Counted from the first letter of the stretch, positions 10,532 to 24,235 are shown. The stretch is 64,000 bases of DNA from Ampullaceana balthica (GCA_944989445.1 CALYLW010000689.1:310001-374000), one strand, 5' to 3'. Numbers and translations: made by a program. Notes: generated from the sequence alone by a model not told the origin.

Positions 10532-11521
10532 TATTAACGTTAGGGAGGATTATTTCTAGCAGCCGAGTAAATGAAAAGACGTCTGCTCCTCCTAATGGCG
10601 GAACTATCTTAATTATCTTTAGAGATATTATAGTTCATCTTTTTTTAAAAAGTTTAAATACAAAGGACAAAGAGTGGTAAATGGAAGATGCAAGAAAAGA
10701 ACAAAGAACAAAAATAATAAATCGGAAAGGATCATTCGTCTTTAAATATTTCATTTTTTTTTCAAGGTGTACATCTTTATTTATTTGACCAATTTGAACA
10801 AATGAAGATATGTGCTAATGTCCAATGATTGTTTCTTTTAGTTCGAAGCCTCAGTTATACTTTGGCGTCTCAAATGGGCGTCACGCAGTGGCGTCACACA
10901 TTGGCGTCATACATCGGCGTGACACATAGGCGTCATATATTGGTATAATTAGTATACATTGGTCTCCAACATTGGAGTCATACATCGGTGCCATTAAATA
11001 CATTCGAAGTTCTTCAATGGACTTGGCCTTGCATACACTTTGATAAAAGAATCGTATGTGTCCATTTAACGAAGACATCGTAAATTTATTTGTATACCAG
11101 TTTTGTCTGCACTATAACATACATCTATACACACAAAACTTATTTTAAAATTGTTTGTTTCTTATCTGACAATATATCTTATTCAACAACCCCATTTCGT
11201 TACATTGTAACATTATGGTATACTCCCGCTCAGACCGCGTCATGTTACACTGTAACCATCACTGAAGATCTTCATGTTGCCAAATCTGCTAGTATTGTTA
11301 CTATCTGCCAACAGGCCTTAATGGCTCACGCATGCTCATCTCGAGTCTTAACATCTGATACACCGAGCTCGCCGAGAGGGCACGTGCTCGCGCGCCGTCC
11401 CAAATGTCCCTGCCATTTCCGGTGGCGCATGTGCCGTGGACTTATCCAGGGGATTTCCTGGAAATCTCCGGCGCGTTGCTAATTGAATCGTTGCCGCGCG
11501 GTGTAATCTTCATTAACTGTA
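10532..11521. other. Non-coding stretch with degenerate 15-bp repeats and GC-rich block
   Basis: 10863-11000 has loose repeats of GGCGTCAYACATT type. 11330-11515 is GC-rich single-copy sequence (TTGCCGCGCGGTG and flanks) directly before a minisatellite. No exon recognised. Confidence 0.45.
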
Positions 11522-12179
11522 GCATTGGTCAACACGGACTCTGGACCATGGTGATACCAGCACTGGTCAACACGGACTCTGGACCATGGTGATACCAGCA
11601 CTGGTCAATACGGACTCTGGACCATGGTGATACCAGCATTGGTCAACACGGACAATGGACCATGGTGATACCAGGACACTGGACCATGGTGATACCAGCA
11701 TTGGTCAACACGGACAATGGACCATGGTGATACCAGGACACTGGACCATAGTGATACCAGCACTGGTCAACACGGACTCTGGGCAATGGTGATACCAGGA
11801 CACTGGACCACAATCATACCAGCACTGGTCAACACGGACACTGGACCATGGTGATATCAGGACACTGGACCACAATGATACCAGCACTGGACAACACGGA
11901 CACTGGACCACAATGATACCAGCATTGGTCAACACGGACAATGGACCATGGTGATACCAGCACTGGTCAACACGGACCCTGGACCACAATGATACCAGCA
12001 TTGGTCAACACGGACTCTGGACCATGGTGATACCAGGACACTGGACCATGGTGATACCAGCACTGGTCAACACGGACACTGGTCCATGGTGGTATCAGCA
12101 CTGGTCAACACGGACACTGGACCATGGTTATACCAGCACTGGTCAACACGGACACTGGACCACAATGATACCAGCATTG
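11522..12179. repeat. Compound minisatellite, 38- and 24-bp units
   Basis: Long unit contains ACCATGGTGATACCAGCACT then GGTCAACACGGACTCTGG. The short unit drops the GGTCAACACGG part (ATACCAGGACACTGG). The two forms alternate irregularly. CCATGG palindrome in many units, replaced by CCACAATG in others. Confidence 0.92.
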
Positions 12180-13150
12180 TTTGAATTATAAAGAGCTTCC
12201 AAGATAAGGATATTAGCAGCAGTCGAAACTCTCCCAGTGCCGTTCGGATATCAAGAATATTTGACACATACCGTGGGCCAAGACGATGCCTGGCTTGGTA
12301 AAAACATTGACACAGGGTCATTACTATTTCTGGAAATTTCACATTGACCCTACTCTCCCGGGAGTTGAACAAGGCTTAGTTTGTTATTATGTAAAGAGCC
12401 AAAAAAATATTTGCTACAGTCATTTCTGTCACAAACTACTGTATTGGATGAGTCCAGAAAACTTCGTTTCTTAAGTAGATCGGTCATTTGGAAGATAAAT
12501 GGCATCCAGAGGAAATTTGATGCCTATAGCCTTTGTCATTTCTAAAACAGGAAAACGTCATAGCTCAATGAGTAATGTTCTATTTTTAGATTACATTTTA
12601 GCGGAACTATGTTTTGAAGCATAAATACAATCGAATCACTATGTTCTCAAAATTGTTATCATAGTTAAATTACGAAACTGTTTTTCCTTTTCAAGCCAAT
12701 AAGCTGTCTTAAATTAAAGAAGAACTAGCAAATATATGATAAGATACTTCCTTCTCAATATACCTACATTTACATATTGACTCGTATCTTTTATTAATTA
12801 TTTTAATGAAATGTGTCCTTTAAAAAGGATATATATATAACCCCAATATTTATATTATTAGACTTCCGGTTTATTATGACAAAGCGTATTGATCTTCGCA
12901 AATATTTTTATTAAAATACACATATTTCCCCTTTAATTCTCCGCTATATACTTCTGAACTTTTATTTTACTTTTCAAGTCTGCGGATAAAAAAAATCAAA
13001 ATATTGTCAACCATAATGTAGCAGTGTTTTATGACTATTGTTTAAACCTGTGCTGTTAGTTATAGTACTCAATTTTTTTTTATTTGTTTGTTTTTGTGTA
13101 CCTTCTTTAATTGCGGCCACCACTCGGCTACAATAATAAAGCAAAACTTA

Positions 13151-13195
<45 letters not shown>

Positions 13196-13989
13196 ATATA
13201 TATATATATATATAACACCTTTAAAAGATGGAGAATAACAATGTGAACAAGAAATACGTTTTTTTAAAAATAAAAATATACCAAACAGCAATACACGTTT
13301 TTATCTAAACAATCTTTTCGTTATCTGGTCTCACGGAGGTCATTTCTAAGACTTATTGAACCTATTCTCTGGCACGGGAAAGGGAGAGTTGGGGGGGGGG
13401 AGACAAGGGAATAAGGCGAGATGAAAAATGAAGTGGCTGGGATTAGGGAAAGATAACCCGTGATTGCTGGAATCTCCAGACATTACAACCATTGTCAAGT
13501 CTTAAGTCTTACACCCCCAACGAGTAATCCCCCGGAGGGTGAGCGCTTGCCACTTTTAGGAGAGTGTTTCCCGCCTTGACCCTCAGCGAGCAGACGCCAT
13601 CACCATTCTAACGGAGACTTTTAGAAAATGGCTGCAATCAAACGGCGAGATCTGATTGGTTGTAATGGTTCTGTTGCGGACTTTTTCGGGATTCGCTCTA
13701 CAGAACCGCGCTTAGATGAAGGCTTTGTTACGCCCCGGATTTAATACGCTGATTAGATAGTAACGACACGAGAATTAATCAACAGCTGAATGTGCCTTCC
13801 TTGAGATGGTGGGGTCTAAATTAGCTTGGTGATGTTAGTCTGTCTATTGTATGCTTGTACGGACAGACAATAGACGTATGTTCTTGTCTTGGTGTGGTCA
13901 GTGCGATAGGTCGTTTGTGATACTTCGGGCAAACACAACACTGGTGAAATGACCGCGGCGCATGAATAGAGTCATTTTAAGGACTACTT
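12180..13989. other. Non-coding stretch, (TA)n and GC-richer single-copy block
   Basis: (TA)n at 13156-13214. 13500-13960 is GC-richer and non-repetitive. It carries clustered short motifs such as GCTGATTAGATAG, GAATTAATC and CAGCTG. No coding signal. Confidence 0.45.
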
Positions 13990-14086
13990 TCATTGGCGAA
14001 GCAGACGTATAAGACCGATCTCATTAGATGGCGATGAACGGCGTTGTTGTGATGGTGTTAGATTCACTGACACTGATACAAAAAAT

Positions 14087-14560
14087 AGGCTGTGTGGGTA
14101 GATGTGTGGGAAGATGTGTGGGTAGACACATGTGGTTTTAGGGGCAAGTATGTGGGCAGACGCCGGGATGAATTTGTGGGTGTAGTTATGTAAGTAGACG
14201 TATGTGTGAATTTGCGTGTCGGCAGATGCAGGGCTAGAGATACTGATAGTTGCATGGGTAAAGACGTCTACGTACATGACTACTCACATATGTTGTGAAT
14301 GAATATGTTTGTTGGCAGATGTGTGGGTACATATGTGTCGAGTTGTGTGAGTTAATGTTTTGATAGGTGTGTGGTTAGATGTGTGGGTAGACGTTTGTAA
14401 CAAAATAACACATGTGTTGGCAGATGCGCCGGTAAGTTTGTTGGTGGAAACATCTGTGAGTGAATGCATGTGTATTTGTGTTCGTAGATGTGTGGGTAGA
14501 TGAATGTGGGTAGATCAGTGTGGGTAGATAAGTGTGGGTACATGTGTATGTAAATGAGTG
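14087..14560. repeat. Degenerate GTGTGGGTAGAT-type tandem repeat
   Basis: Many imperfect copies of GTGTGGGTAGATGTG and relatives with irregular spacing. Reverse-strand open frames (T/H/P-rich) are artefacts of it. Confidence 0.75.
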
Positions 14561-15719
14561 TGTAAGGTTTGAAGTTTCTGCGTTTTTGTACACGAATGCT
14601 TGCTTTCTCTGTGTGGGACTATGTATGAGCGGTCAAGAGTGTTAGTGACCAAGATTATATTTTAGATGGATAGTGTCAGTAAATATCCAAGGTCACCCTG
14701 AGAATGGACATCATGAAATTATCAGTACATCCATCAACAACAGTTATGACCTCAGTGACAACAATGACATCAACGACAGCAATGATATCAGTGAAATGAA
14801 TGACAGCATTGGCATCTATATCAACGATGACATCAGTACTGTCATTGGCATCACATCTTGTCCTCCAGCAGAGCTAAACGCGGCGCGTCGTCTCATCCGA
14901 ACACAGTGTTCAAACAATGTCATCAAATGACAGCACCCAGTGCCACGACAAATGTCAACCGATGACAGCTCAAGTCCCAACAAATGTCCGCCGATGACAG
15001 CTAGAGTCTTAACGGCATCATGAAGCTACTCATTAAAACCACCCCACCAAGAAGATTATATTGGGGAAAGGGTTGGGTGGGGCGCGTGTGGAGGAGGGCA
15101 GGGGGGAGGGGGTCGACAGAAACTAGCCGCGGTAATTGATTGCGCACTGGGGTGCGATAACTACGGTTGGGCGCAATCAGGCGAATGGGGCGCGGGGGAA
15201 ACTGAGTGTTAACTTTTATTTTCCGGTGAAAGCGCTAACTATAATTTTTTTTTAGCTGTGATGAGGTTGTTGTGTGACGTCATCATCACGGCCGCCATAA
15301 CGTGACGGTGACGAAGATTTATTAGTGGGACCCCGAAGACTTGTAATGTCCCTTGTTGGGGAACGCTATCAAGTCTTATCCCTGATGCAGCGAGTCCTTT
15401 CGTTTTGACCTCGTCACCACCTCGTTGTTTTAATAACACACTGGAACATGTTCATGGGTTTGCCTCGTCAAAAAAATAAAAAATAATAATCAAGCTTTGA
15501 AAAAATAACACCAAAAAAACAACTCATAATTGTAAAGATTATTTTAGTAGTAATTAATGAATTTCGAAGTCTCGCGTTCTCTGATAGCTCATTCATTATC
15601 TCATGTGAAGTGTTGTTTTGGTTGAGATCTGGCACACGCTTATTGTCGCCAGTGATATATAGCAGTATTTAACTAGTGCTACTCGTGAGTTAGGTTTACA
15701 AAAAATAAAAAAATATGAA
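14561..15719. other. Non-coding stretch with short degenerate repeats and GC-rich block
   Basis: 14690-15000 repeats AATGACATCA/GATGACAGC-type words. 15060-15440 is GC-rich and contains GGTAATTGATTGCGC and related inverted words. No exon recognised. Confidence 0.4.
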
Positions 15720-15722
15720 TTA

Positions 15723-15996
15723 GGGGCCATCTATAAAGTACGTCATGCTCCAGAGGGGGGGGGAGGGGGTGTAACAAAGTGTGACAGTTTGTGACAGAGG
15801 GAGGGGGTCCGGTTACGTGTGACGTCACGGTGTTTTATATTAAATTTCAATTATTTTGTAAATAAACAATGAATTTTTGTTCGAAAGTGTGACGTACTTT
15901 GGGGGGGGGGTCCAAGATTTGTGACAGTTTGTGACAGGGAGGAGGGGGGAGTTTAAAATGGTCAAAAATAGCGTGACGTACTTTATGGACGGCCCC
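15723..15996. mobile_element. PIF/Harbinger-like MITE
   Basis: Inverted ends: GGGGCCATCTATAAAGTACG at the left, and the complement CGTACTTTATGGACGGCCCC at the right. Flanked by TTA on both sides (15720-15722, 15997-15999), fitting the 3-bp TWA duplication of PIF/Harbinger. Internal GTGACAGTTTGTGACAG occurs twice. Confidence 0.75.
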
Positions 15997-16008
15997 TTAT
16001 GAGCAGTA

Positions 16009-16176
16009 GATGGATAACATGTAAACAGGGTATGAGTGAGCATGACATGACGTAACAAAACAGCGAACGTTTCGGCAAAAAGCCTTCTTCAACGAACATA
16101 TAAAACGAATATAAAGAAATATAATAATAAAAACTTAGCTGCGGTGGAATCCAAAAAGAGCCAAAGAGACCACTGG
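16009..16176 (-). mobile_element. Short retro-insert with 11-bp direct repeats
   Basis: Flanked by exact TATGAGCAGTA at 15998-16008 and 16177-16187. Minus strand contains GAAGAAGGCTTTTTGCCGAA ACGTT, a dispersed 3'-end motif I associate with Penelope-like or other retroelements (from memory). Truncated, no open frame. Confidence 0.55.
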
Positions 16177-16243
16177 TATGAGCAGTATACAAAAATGCAA
16201 AATTTAAAATAATAATAAATTAACTTGCTCTCTGTAATGTATG

Positions 16244-16332
16244 TGTTAGTGTGTTTGTGTGTGTGTGTGTTTGTGTGTTTGTGTGTTTGTGTGTGTGTGT
16301 TTGTGTGTTTGTGTGTGTGTGTTTGTGTGTGT
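16244..16332. repeat. (GTGTTT)n/(GT)n microsatellite
   Basis: Alternating GTGTGT and GTTTGTGT runs. Confidence 0.9.
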
Positions 16333-18001
16333 TTTTATGAGTTTTTGATATTTTCTTTGGAATATTGTATCTGAATTTTGACACCCTCCACAATGTCCTG
16401 TTGCGCTGAAGTCTTGTACACTAGCTCAACCACAATGACAATGAAACCTTTTAAGGTGGGGAGTGTGTATGTGTGTGTGGGGGGGGCGTGTCCTTCAATA
16501 TCCATTTTGTGACGTCTCGGTTCCGATCACATTCCTGGTGATCAATGAAGTCCAAGTTATGTCCAGTTACCCGCCTCCAATAGCGTTAAACTCTCGCACG
16601 ATGGGCAGATAACCGTTGCCCTCCACAAACACGCACGTGACTTGTGTTTTAGACACCTTTTTGGGTGTTTGATTGATGTTGAACTATTTTTTGCCCCCCC
16701 CTTCCCCCCAACTAACTCTAATTAATAAATCCTGAACGACCTCAGGAAAACAAATTTTTTTCAAATATTAAGAAGGAAAAGGTACCCTAGAATGCGGCAT
16801 TAATTATAACATTTCCTTATACACCACTACCGATAAGTCACTACGATCGAAATGTCACCACTAGAGAGAGATCATCACTATTGATAGGTCCAAAAAACTG
16901 CCTTGAAAAACTGTTGCACCCTCTCATTGTCTTTGATCTTTCCAGATAAGCTTGTAAGGAATTGTTTAATTAAAGAGGTTCTCAGAGTTTTAAGACATAT
17001 GACTGTCACAAATCTAAAATTATTTTGCAGGAATATTTTAATTTAAAATTATTTTATTTTCAATTCATTTTTTAATTATTTTTTTTCGGAGGGAAAGGGG
17101 GGGAAGGAGCATTTTTTTACAAAACTAATTTGGAACATTACTTTTATGAATACAAATAAACCTTGTTCCGTCGACGCACAAGTTTTTGTTGACGACAATT
17201 ATTTTCATCTGAAATCGAGGCCTATGTTTTCTTAGCAGACGTCTGACATCACCAGGGAACGCCGTTTTATCTCCGTTAATCTCGAGAATTACGTGAGGGT
17301 TTTTCCTCCTCTGCTGTTCTCACCCCATCTCTAATCCTCTTCTTCCATCTCTCTATCCCATAAGCCCCAGCAGTGGCACACGACACGACGAACACACTAG
17401 CGCGCTCACAATCCCAAGTCCCCTCCGTTGTTCTGTTTACCTTAGTAAAATCGCGTAACTCCTTTTGTTTTACTTTGCCCACCCCTCCTCCTCCTCTCCC
17501 CACAAACTTCCCGTCCACTCCGTCCACCATCCTCACCCCCTCCTCTATTCCCGCCTCTACCACCCCACCACGCATCTCCCACAATTCGACCATGATGCCT
17601 CCATCACAACAAGCAAAATTTAACATTGCCTTTCATCCCCTTCCCAATACCCTGCCATTTCTCCCCCCCCCCAAACACCCCCCACCCAGTTTCTAAGACC
17701 AACAAGACGCATTCAGTGTGTTTACATTTTCGCCCCTCGGAGAAGCTCGGTCAAATATTTGCTTGAAGGATTTCGAGCTGATTTGAGTCAGACAATGGCT
17801 ACTTTTCCCCTGCTCACCGTGCCGCACTTGTCAACAAACTAAAAATCATCACTTCCAATCGCCTGCAACTGGAAACTGTCGGCTTTTAAACGAAACAAAA
17901 CATGAATTAAAAAAAAACTCGGATATTTTCAGTCTCATTTCTTCCCCCCCCCCACCCATGGGCCACCGCTAACACCCTGTCTTCTGCAAAATAAATAGAT
18001 A

Positions 18002-18044
<43 letters not shown>

Positions 18045-18527
18045 CAATTGAAACAATCCTACCTTTTATATTTGTTTTATGGGGTGTGGGGTGGGACGGT
18101 GGCCTATTGAGGCAAGGAATGATTTAGTTTAAATCGAATTTTCTAACACCTGTTAAAAATTGTAGTTTCAGGCTTCGCTGTGATTTCAATCGGTTATTCG
18201 CGTTAAAATATGACCCATAAACGAAATCAGATGTTCTAAGTTCCTAGTATAGTTTGTCAAGTACAAATAATTTTTTATACACAATATTAAGGACCTTAAG
18301 CAATGCGAGTTTAATTTATCGCAGTCCCATTCTATCTATATGCTGATATATTAATTTAAATACAATCATTTCATAGAGATGTGTCCTGGTGTGTGTGTAC
18401 AGCGTACGGGTTATTTAAAAACAAAACCACAATACGCTGCCATTACTACATGAATTACCACTTCCGGCCAATGTCTTCTTTAACTCGGCCATACCCAATG
18501 TTGTCTTTGACATTCTACACACTAGCC
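16333..18527. other. Non-coding stretch
   Basis: AT-rich with C-rich tracts (17460-17700) and a (TA)n run at 18007-18037. Open frames at 17276-17696 are low complexity on both strands. No gene recognised. Confidence 0.5.
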
Positions 18528-18853
18528 CAGGGGTCGGGAAACTTTTTGTCCGAGAGAGCCATAAAAACCACATATTGTGAAAAGTAATTCTGTGAGAGCT
18601 ATACATTATGTTTATAACTAAAAATTCAAGTAAAAGTGTGTATTTTTGTGTGATTTCAACACTGATAGTACAATAATTATTTCTCTGAATTCTTATTAAT
18701 AACATTGTTTGGCTGTGTTTTTAAATGCAGAACAAATGAGTTTGAATAAAAAATACTTTGTTTAATAATCGAAAATTTGTCTGAGAGCCAGATGCAGCCA
18801 TCAATAGAGCCATATATGGCTCGCGAGCCATGGCCATGGTTTCCCGATCTCTG
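18528..18853. mobile_element. hAT MITE, 326 bp
   Basis: Left end CAGGGGTCGGGAAAC; right end GTTTCCCGATCTCTG. Internal GAGAGCCATA and ATATGGCTCGCGAGCCAT near the ends. Target duplication CACTAGCC (18520-18527) and CATTAGCC (18854-18861), one mismatch. Confidence 0.85.
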
Positions 18854-18861
18854 CATTAGCC

Positions 18862-21715
18862 GATCAAAGTGTTGCATGCGCTTTCTCATTTACGCTACAC
18901 ATCTGATAGAATGAATTATAGTATTAAACAGGAAGAGTTGAATGACTTTGGTGCGGAAGCACGTGCTTTTAGCACACATTAAAATCAACATGATGACACT
19001 TATTTCATATTTAAATAATGCTGTTAAGAATTCAATGTAGCATATTTGCATCCAGTTGATGCACTTTCAAAATGGTCAGCCCAGAGCTTACCATCTGATG
19101 GCCCCTAAAATAACGTTTATTACCATTTGTATAAAAGCTTGTAGTCTCCAGACGGCACTGATGTCTCTGATGGCACTATTTGGTCACCAAGACATCTCTA
19201 TTTCACATGCACGCCAGCAGTTAAGAGATGTGCATAGAAACAATGTCGCATTGGAAGCAGTCGGTTAATAGAGACGTTTCGTTGTGACAGTGAGGAAATG
19301 GAGCAATAAAATTTTCATTGTGGTATTTCCGTTATAGTTATGGAGACATTGGTTTTTATGTCATATGCCAAAGCGCACATTTAACAATAAGGCATGACAT
19401 TTGTGGCTTGTGACTTGAGATCTTCAGCTGCTGTGTCAAATGTCACCTTTCTAGAAGGACATCAATAAACTTGTCTGCGTGTTGTGAAATGTCATCTGAA
19501 ACAGTTTCGTGTATTTATGGCTGCCATCAATTTTCACACCCACACCCACACACATACGCCCCCCCCCCAGTGAGGGCCGACCACCCTACCATCGCTTGTT
19601 ACCCTGGGAATAGTTTGCGCATCAGTGCGTCCTACACCTGGATCAACACCCGAGGACGAGGCGAGGGTCGCTGCCCGGGCGACTGATGGCGACTTAATGA
19701 GGCGAGGGCGACTTTGCTCACCGGACCATAGGACCTGACACCTGACGCTCTGAGAACCGTTGGTGAATGATAGGTGGTGGGTTTTATTGGTGGAGTAAGA
19801 GGTTGTCGTTAAGTGGGGGGGGGGTGTGACCGATGGATCAAGATGTTTATGTTAGATTTAGATGATGGGTTCGACCGATGGATCTTTGAGGAGGGGATGT
19901 CTTAAGTTTGTGGCGTTTGGCGATGGTCTAAAGTCTAAATGGTGGGATTATTAGACGGTGGTAGGTGGCGAAATTCGACCTACTTTAGTGGTTTGAAACT
20001 GATAACTGACCAAATATCGATAAATAACGACTTTGTATTTTGATGCCATGATTGAATGATATTTTGAAATTACGGATACATAACATTAAACGCTTTTCTT
20101 ACCGTAGTGTATGTACACTGAATGGCCTGCCTGGTGGAGGCCGAATTGGTCACTTAGTTTGGACATAGTGATTCATTCTTATATTGTCAATGATTTTCAG
20201 CTTAAAGGAGTGTGTTGCTACTATATTTTTATTGAAGATTTAATGCAAAAAAGGGGCCTTGGCTATTAAACATTCCTTTAAAGTGGGAGCTTGAGGAATT
20301 TTTAGCTTCTATTAGGAATTTCAATTTCGTTATTAAAACTATCAAATTTAAAGGTACATGTATTTTGAATGTCAATGAACACGCACATGTGCCACTCTAA
20401 TGTCTTCCAGTATGATAAGTACACCGCTTAATATTGATTGTTTTCGAACAAATTTAATTCGTTTTAATGTAATGTTTTACAGAGTACAATTAGCAAATAA
20501 TTATTTTGATTTCAGCTAAGGTTTCAACAATAGTTACAAGAGGCAAGATAAGACACTTTGAAATCATTTAAATTTTTTTTTAGAAACAGTATTATATAAA
20601 CTGCACTAAATATGATGATATTTCGTTGACAAAGCGGCAGAGCGATAGAAATTATTACTATGTAGTCAAGATATGGCAAGGGAAGTAACACAGTTTATTT
20701 TATTACCACTCTAGAGTCTAAGAGTCTTGCACATCTAAAGTTTATTATTGAAAGATGCAAAATACGTGAATTTAAATGTGCACAGTGCACAGTTAGGTTT
20801 CATCCCAATAAATTGTGCATGTGATAACATTATATTTATATTTATTAACAATAACATTCCTTCGGGTTTCTTAGAAAAAACAGCCGTGAAATGCATGCAT
20901 GAAAAAAAAAGAAAAAAAATATTAAAGTATGCCTTAGAATTATCGTTTACGTGTGCTATGATGAGCGTGGATGCATTAAGACATACTTACAGACTTACAG
21001 ATATGAATCTTATTTTATTAAGTAAATTGTTATCGATGGGAACAAAAATATTTTTATTTTATTTTATTTTATTAGTATTATTTTTTTGACAAATGGGTAG
21101 TGATGAGTGCATCTATCAGTGCCAAAATTACACAAAATTCTGCACAGGGCCAATTGGCCAACATTCTAGGACCACGTAATGCTACATAGGGCCAAAAATC
21201 AAGCCTACACAAATTTAACAAATCTACGAATTTTTGTTTTCTTACCCGCATTTCTGACTTCAGCTTTGAATCATTCTTTACTTGGCAGGCCTGAAACAAC
21301 AAGAAATTGAATTTTGAGTTTTACTTCGTCTCTAAGATTTACATGTATTTATTTCCTACCATATTACACCATTACGCAGAGTTTTAACAATGCTTATGTT
21401 TTATCATCATTTTTGTCCATTTATTGCAACAATATAAATTTACGTGTAAACGCTTATAGCACCAAAGAGCTAGATAGTTAGTATAATTCTTTTGTTATGT
21501 TAAAATACATTACGTAAAGAAGAAAAAATTCATAAAAGTAAAGAATAAAATAAACGAATCTAACCAAAGAAATTGAGTTTTAATACATAAATTTGTAATT
21601 AATAATCCATCTTTTTATTCACATTTAAGTTATTGACAATGAAGTTTAACTAATTAAATTGAATTGATAGGGGCGAAAAATCGGCTAAAAAAATGTTGAT
21701 ACTAAAAAGTAGAAA
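18862..21715. other. Non-coding AT-rich stretch
   Basis: No repeats of note, no exon recognised. 19550-19760 is a short GC-richer piece. Confidence 0.5.
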
Positions 21716-21716
21716 T

Positions 21717-21775
21717 ATCTTATCTTATCTTTTTACAGACGCTCCGCTCCTTCTGTACAGTCCGTCTATATGTGC
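21717..21775 (-). repeat. LINE/SINE 3'-tail fragment
   Basis: In minus orientation: AGACG, ACAGAAGGAGCGGAGCGTCT, then GTAAAAAGATAAGATAAGAT. This is the shared LINE/SINE tail with a slightly longer loop, followed by (GATAA)n. Confidence 0.65.
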
Positions 21776-21974
21776 AGTCGATAGGTTCACGGATTGATTT
21801 TTTTTATTTTCTTCTATTTAGTGCACTTTCTGTATGTAAATAAAAGCATGTCCTTTTTTAAAAAAAATATTTAGTAGGATTCATTTAAATGTCACGGTAA
21901 TAATATATATAATCATTATGGCCCGTTACATGTTTATGTGTAAATTATGGCGGTTCTATATGTAAATATCTGGT

Positions 21975-22263
21975 GGTGGTGGTCGAGTGGCAGCGCACTG
22001 GACTGTCGTACCGATGGTCACGGGTTCGAATCCGTGTGAAGGCAAGGGTTTGTTCCCGGGGCCTAGGGCGTCCCTGAGTCACCCCGCTCCGAATGGGTAC
22101 CTAACACTACATGTAGTTAGGCGGCTGGGTAATGCGTGGAACCCACAAAGCCGTGGCCTGTGAACGTTGCATCACTTGCCAACAGATCATCTGTCATGGT
22201 CTGTGGACGCAACTATCTTCTGCACAGAAGGAGCGTCTGTATAGATAAGATATACTAAGATAT
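21975..22263 (+). mobile_element. tRNA-derived SINE, copy 1
   Basis: A box TGGTCGAGTGG and B box GGTTCGAATCC at tRNA spacing, a tRNA-unrelated body, then the tail CGCAACTATCTTCTGC, GAAGGAGCGTCTGTA and GATAA-type repeats. The tail matches the 3' end of the LINE at 1-767. Flanks ATATCTGGT occur on both sides (about 21967 and 22266). Confidence 0.85.
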
Positions 22264-23991
22264 AAGATATATCTGGTTAGTAACTAAATCGTGTTGAATT
22301 AAGTGTGCACACCTGGTCAGTACCTAATGCATTATTAAGTATGTGTAAATATCTGGTCAGAGCCTAACACATTTGAAGTTAGTGTACATATGTGGTAAGT
22401 AATTGTGATTGGAGCATTTTGAATTAAGTGCATGCTTACATCTGGTCTGTTTTGATAGGACATTAAATTGAATGTCCTATAGAGCAGTGTTACTCAATGT
22501 GGCGGTCCGCGGACCATCAGCTGCCGGTCCGCAGAAATTATCAAGAGAAGAAAGAAAAATATAATCACGATCTTCCAATTGCATCTATTAATACTAACTT
22601 TTGTAAATATGTCAATTTTTCAACAATAAGCACATACAATTGAAAACAAGTAATAAAATCTCGAATGAGTATTTAAACGCAATTTCCAACAAAGAATTTC
22701 CGATTTTTTTTATTCAAAAGAAATCATTCTACATTTCATTAAAAATTATTTCAGATAAGTAATTCTAAAAGTAAACACGATATGACGTCATATCCCTTCA
22801 CGCTATATCACACCAAGAATGTGTCAATATAATGCGCACCGCGCAACAATCTAACATTAGCATTCACAAAGCGGGAGAAATCCCATTTACTATCATTCTA
22901 GATTACATTAAATGTCATTTAAAATCAATAATTTGGAAACTAAACAAAACAATTGCTATCTAAAAATTGTTGCTAAAATTACGGGAATCCTAACAAATAC
23001 GATTTATCAAAGATTCCTTCTCCAACGTTGTTCTAAATATTATTAGCTACCGTTTGGCGTTTGTTTCAACCGGATAGATGTTATGGTCGGCGAGAAATTG
23101 ACACAATACTTATATATATATATAATTATATAAAATTTTATTTAATTTTCCTTGAAATCCAGTAAACCTTTTCGGTATTTTTTGTGTGGCCGTTGCACAT
23201 CCTTGGGACCTCCTTAACATATTTGCAAAAGACCCGAACACTCTATCTGGTATGGTTCAGGAGGAGTGGCTTGTGCAAGCTCGAACAGACAGCAAAGACA
23301 TTTCAAATATATAAACGCAATTTTCCCATGGGAAATTGCGTTAAAAAATATATTAATTTGTGTGTTAATTTGAAATAGATAACAGGCCCATACATTAAAA
23401 TAGATATTTAAGATTTATTACACCAGCATTCGGAACTTGCCGTCTGCTGATGTAAAGAAACAAAATATCCAATTGAAAATAATAAAATATTTTCAAATTA
23501 AGAGATCAATAATTTATGTTGATTTCAATTAAATGTTTGTTAAAATTTATTGAATATTATAAATATTTAGTAATTTAAGAAATAAAATTTAGTTTTGATT
23601 ATGTCGCTCTTTTCTTTTTTACAAACAGCATGAATTTATTTATTTAAAGTATTAAAGAAAATAATTATGCATTTATTTCAATACGTGCGGTCATAATCGC
23701 AGATCTTGGGGAATGAAAGAGATGCGAACAATTTTGGTGATTAGTTCACTTCAATCCACTCTTTAAAAAAATCAGAGGAAAGAGTGCAAGCACCGAATTA
23801 TGATAGATATGTCCCCAAACTCAAACAAAAGATTTCAACTCATGTGTGTTGTAGAATGTAAAAATTAAATTTCAAATTTGATTTTTTTTCTGTCAAACTT
23901 CAAAAATAATAATAAAGAGAGAGTGAAGTTGATATTTGATACTGAAAAGATTTATTATATTAAACCCTATTTATATGGAAAAGAGATAATC

Positions 23992-24235
23992 AATGGATTT
24001 GTTTATAAAGAGAAGAAACATGAATGCCGAGCATTTAACAAATTCTGACTCTTCTTCACGATTAAATGATGGAAACATAAATGAAACCGAGGCTTCATTA
24101 GCGAAACGAATTCGTTCTAGCCTCACTTGAAAATATCACTTTTCGTATCTTTAATTTGGTTTTGTATGTGTTGATGACTTTGGTATTCCAACAGCTCACA
24201 GTGTTAATTGCCGCGATGTTCTACCGAATGTTCTC
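23992..24235 (+). pseudogene. ZBED-type hAT transposase N-terminus, broken
   Basis: Reads MDLFIKRRNMNAEHLTNSDS, later AKRIRSSL, a stop, then in continuing order FGFVCVDDFGIPTAHSVNCRDVLPN, which corresponds to the BED finger entry of ZBED5/SCAND3-like proteins. One cysteine has become serine (AHSVNC). At least two in-frame stops. Nothing downstream resembles the RNase H-like fold. Confidence 0.65.

Noticed and set aside
21975..22045. tRNA gene
   Set aside because: A and B boxes are present but the cloverleaf is poor, and the segment continues into a SINE body and GATAA tail that recurs at 25281.
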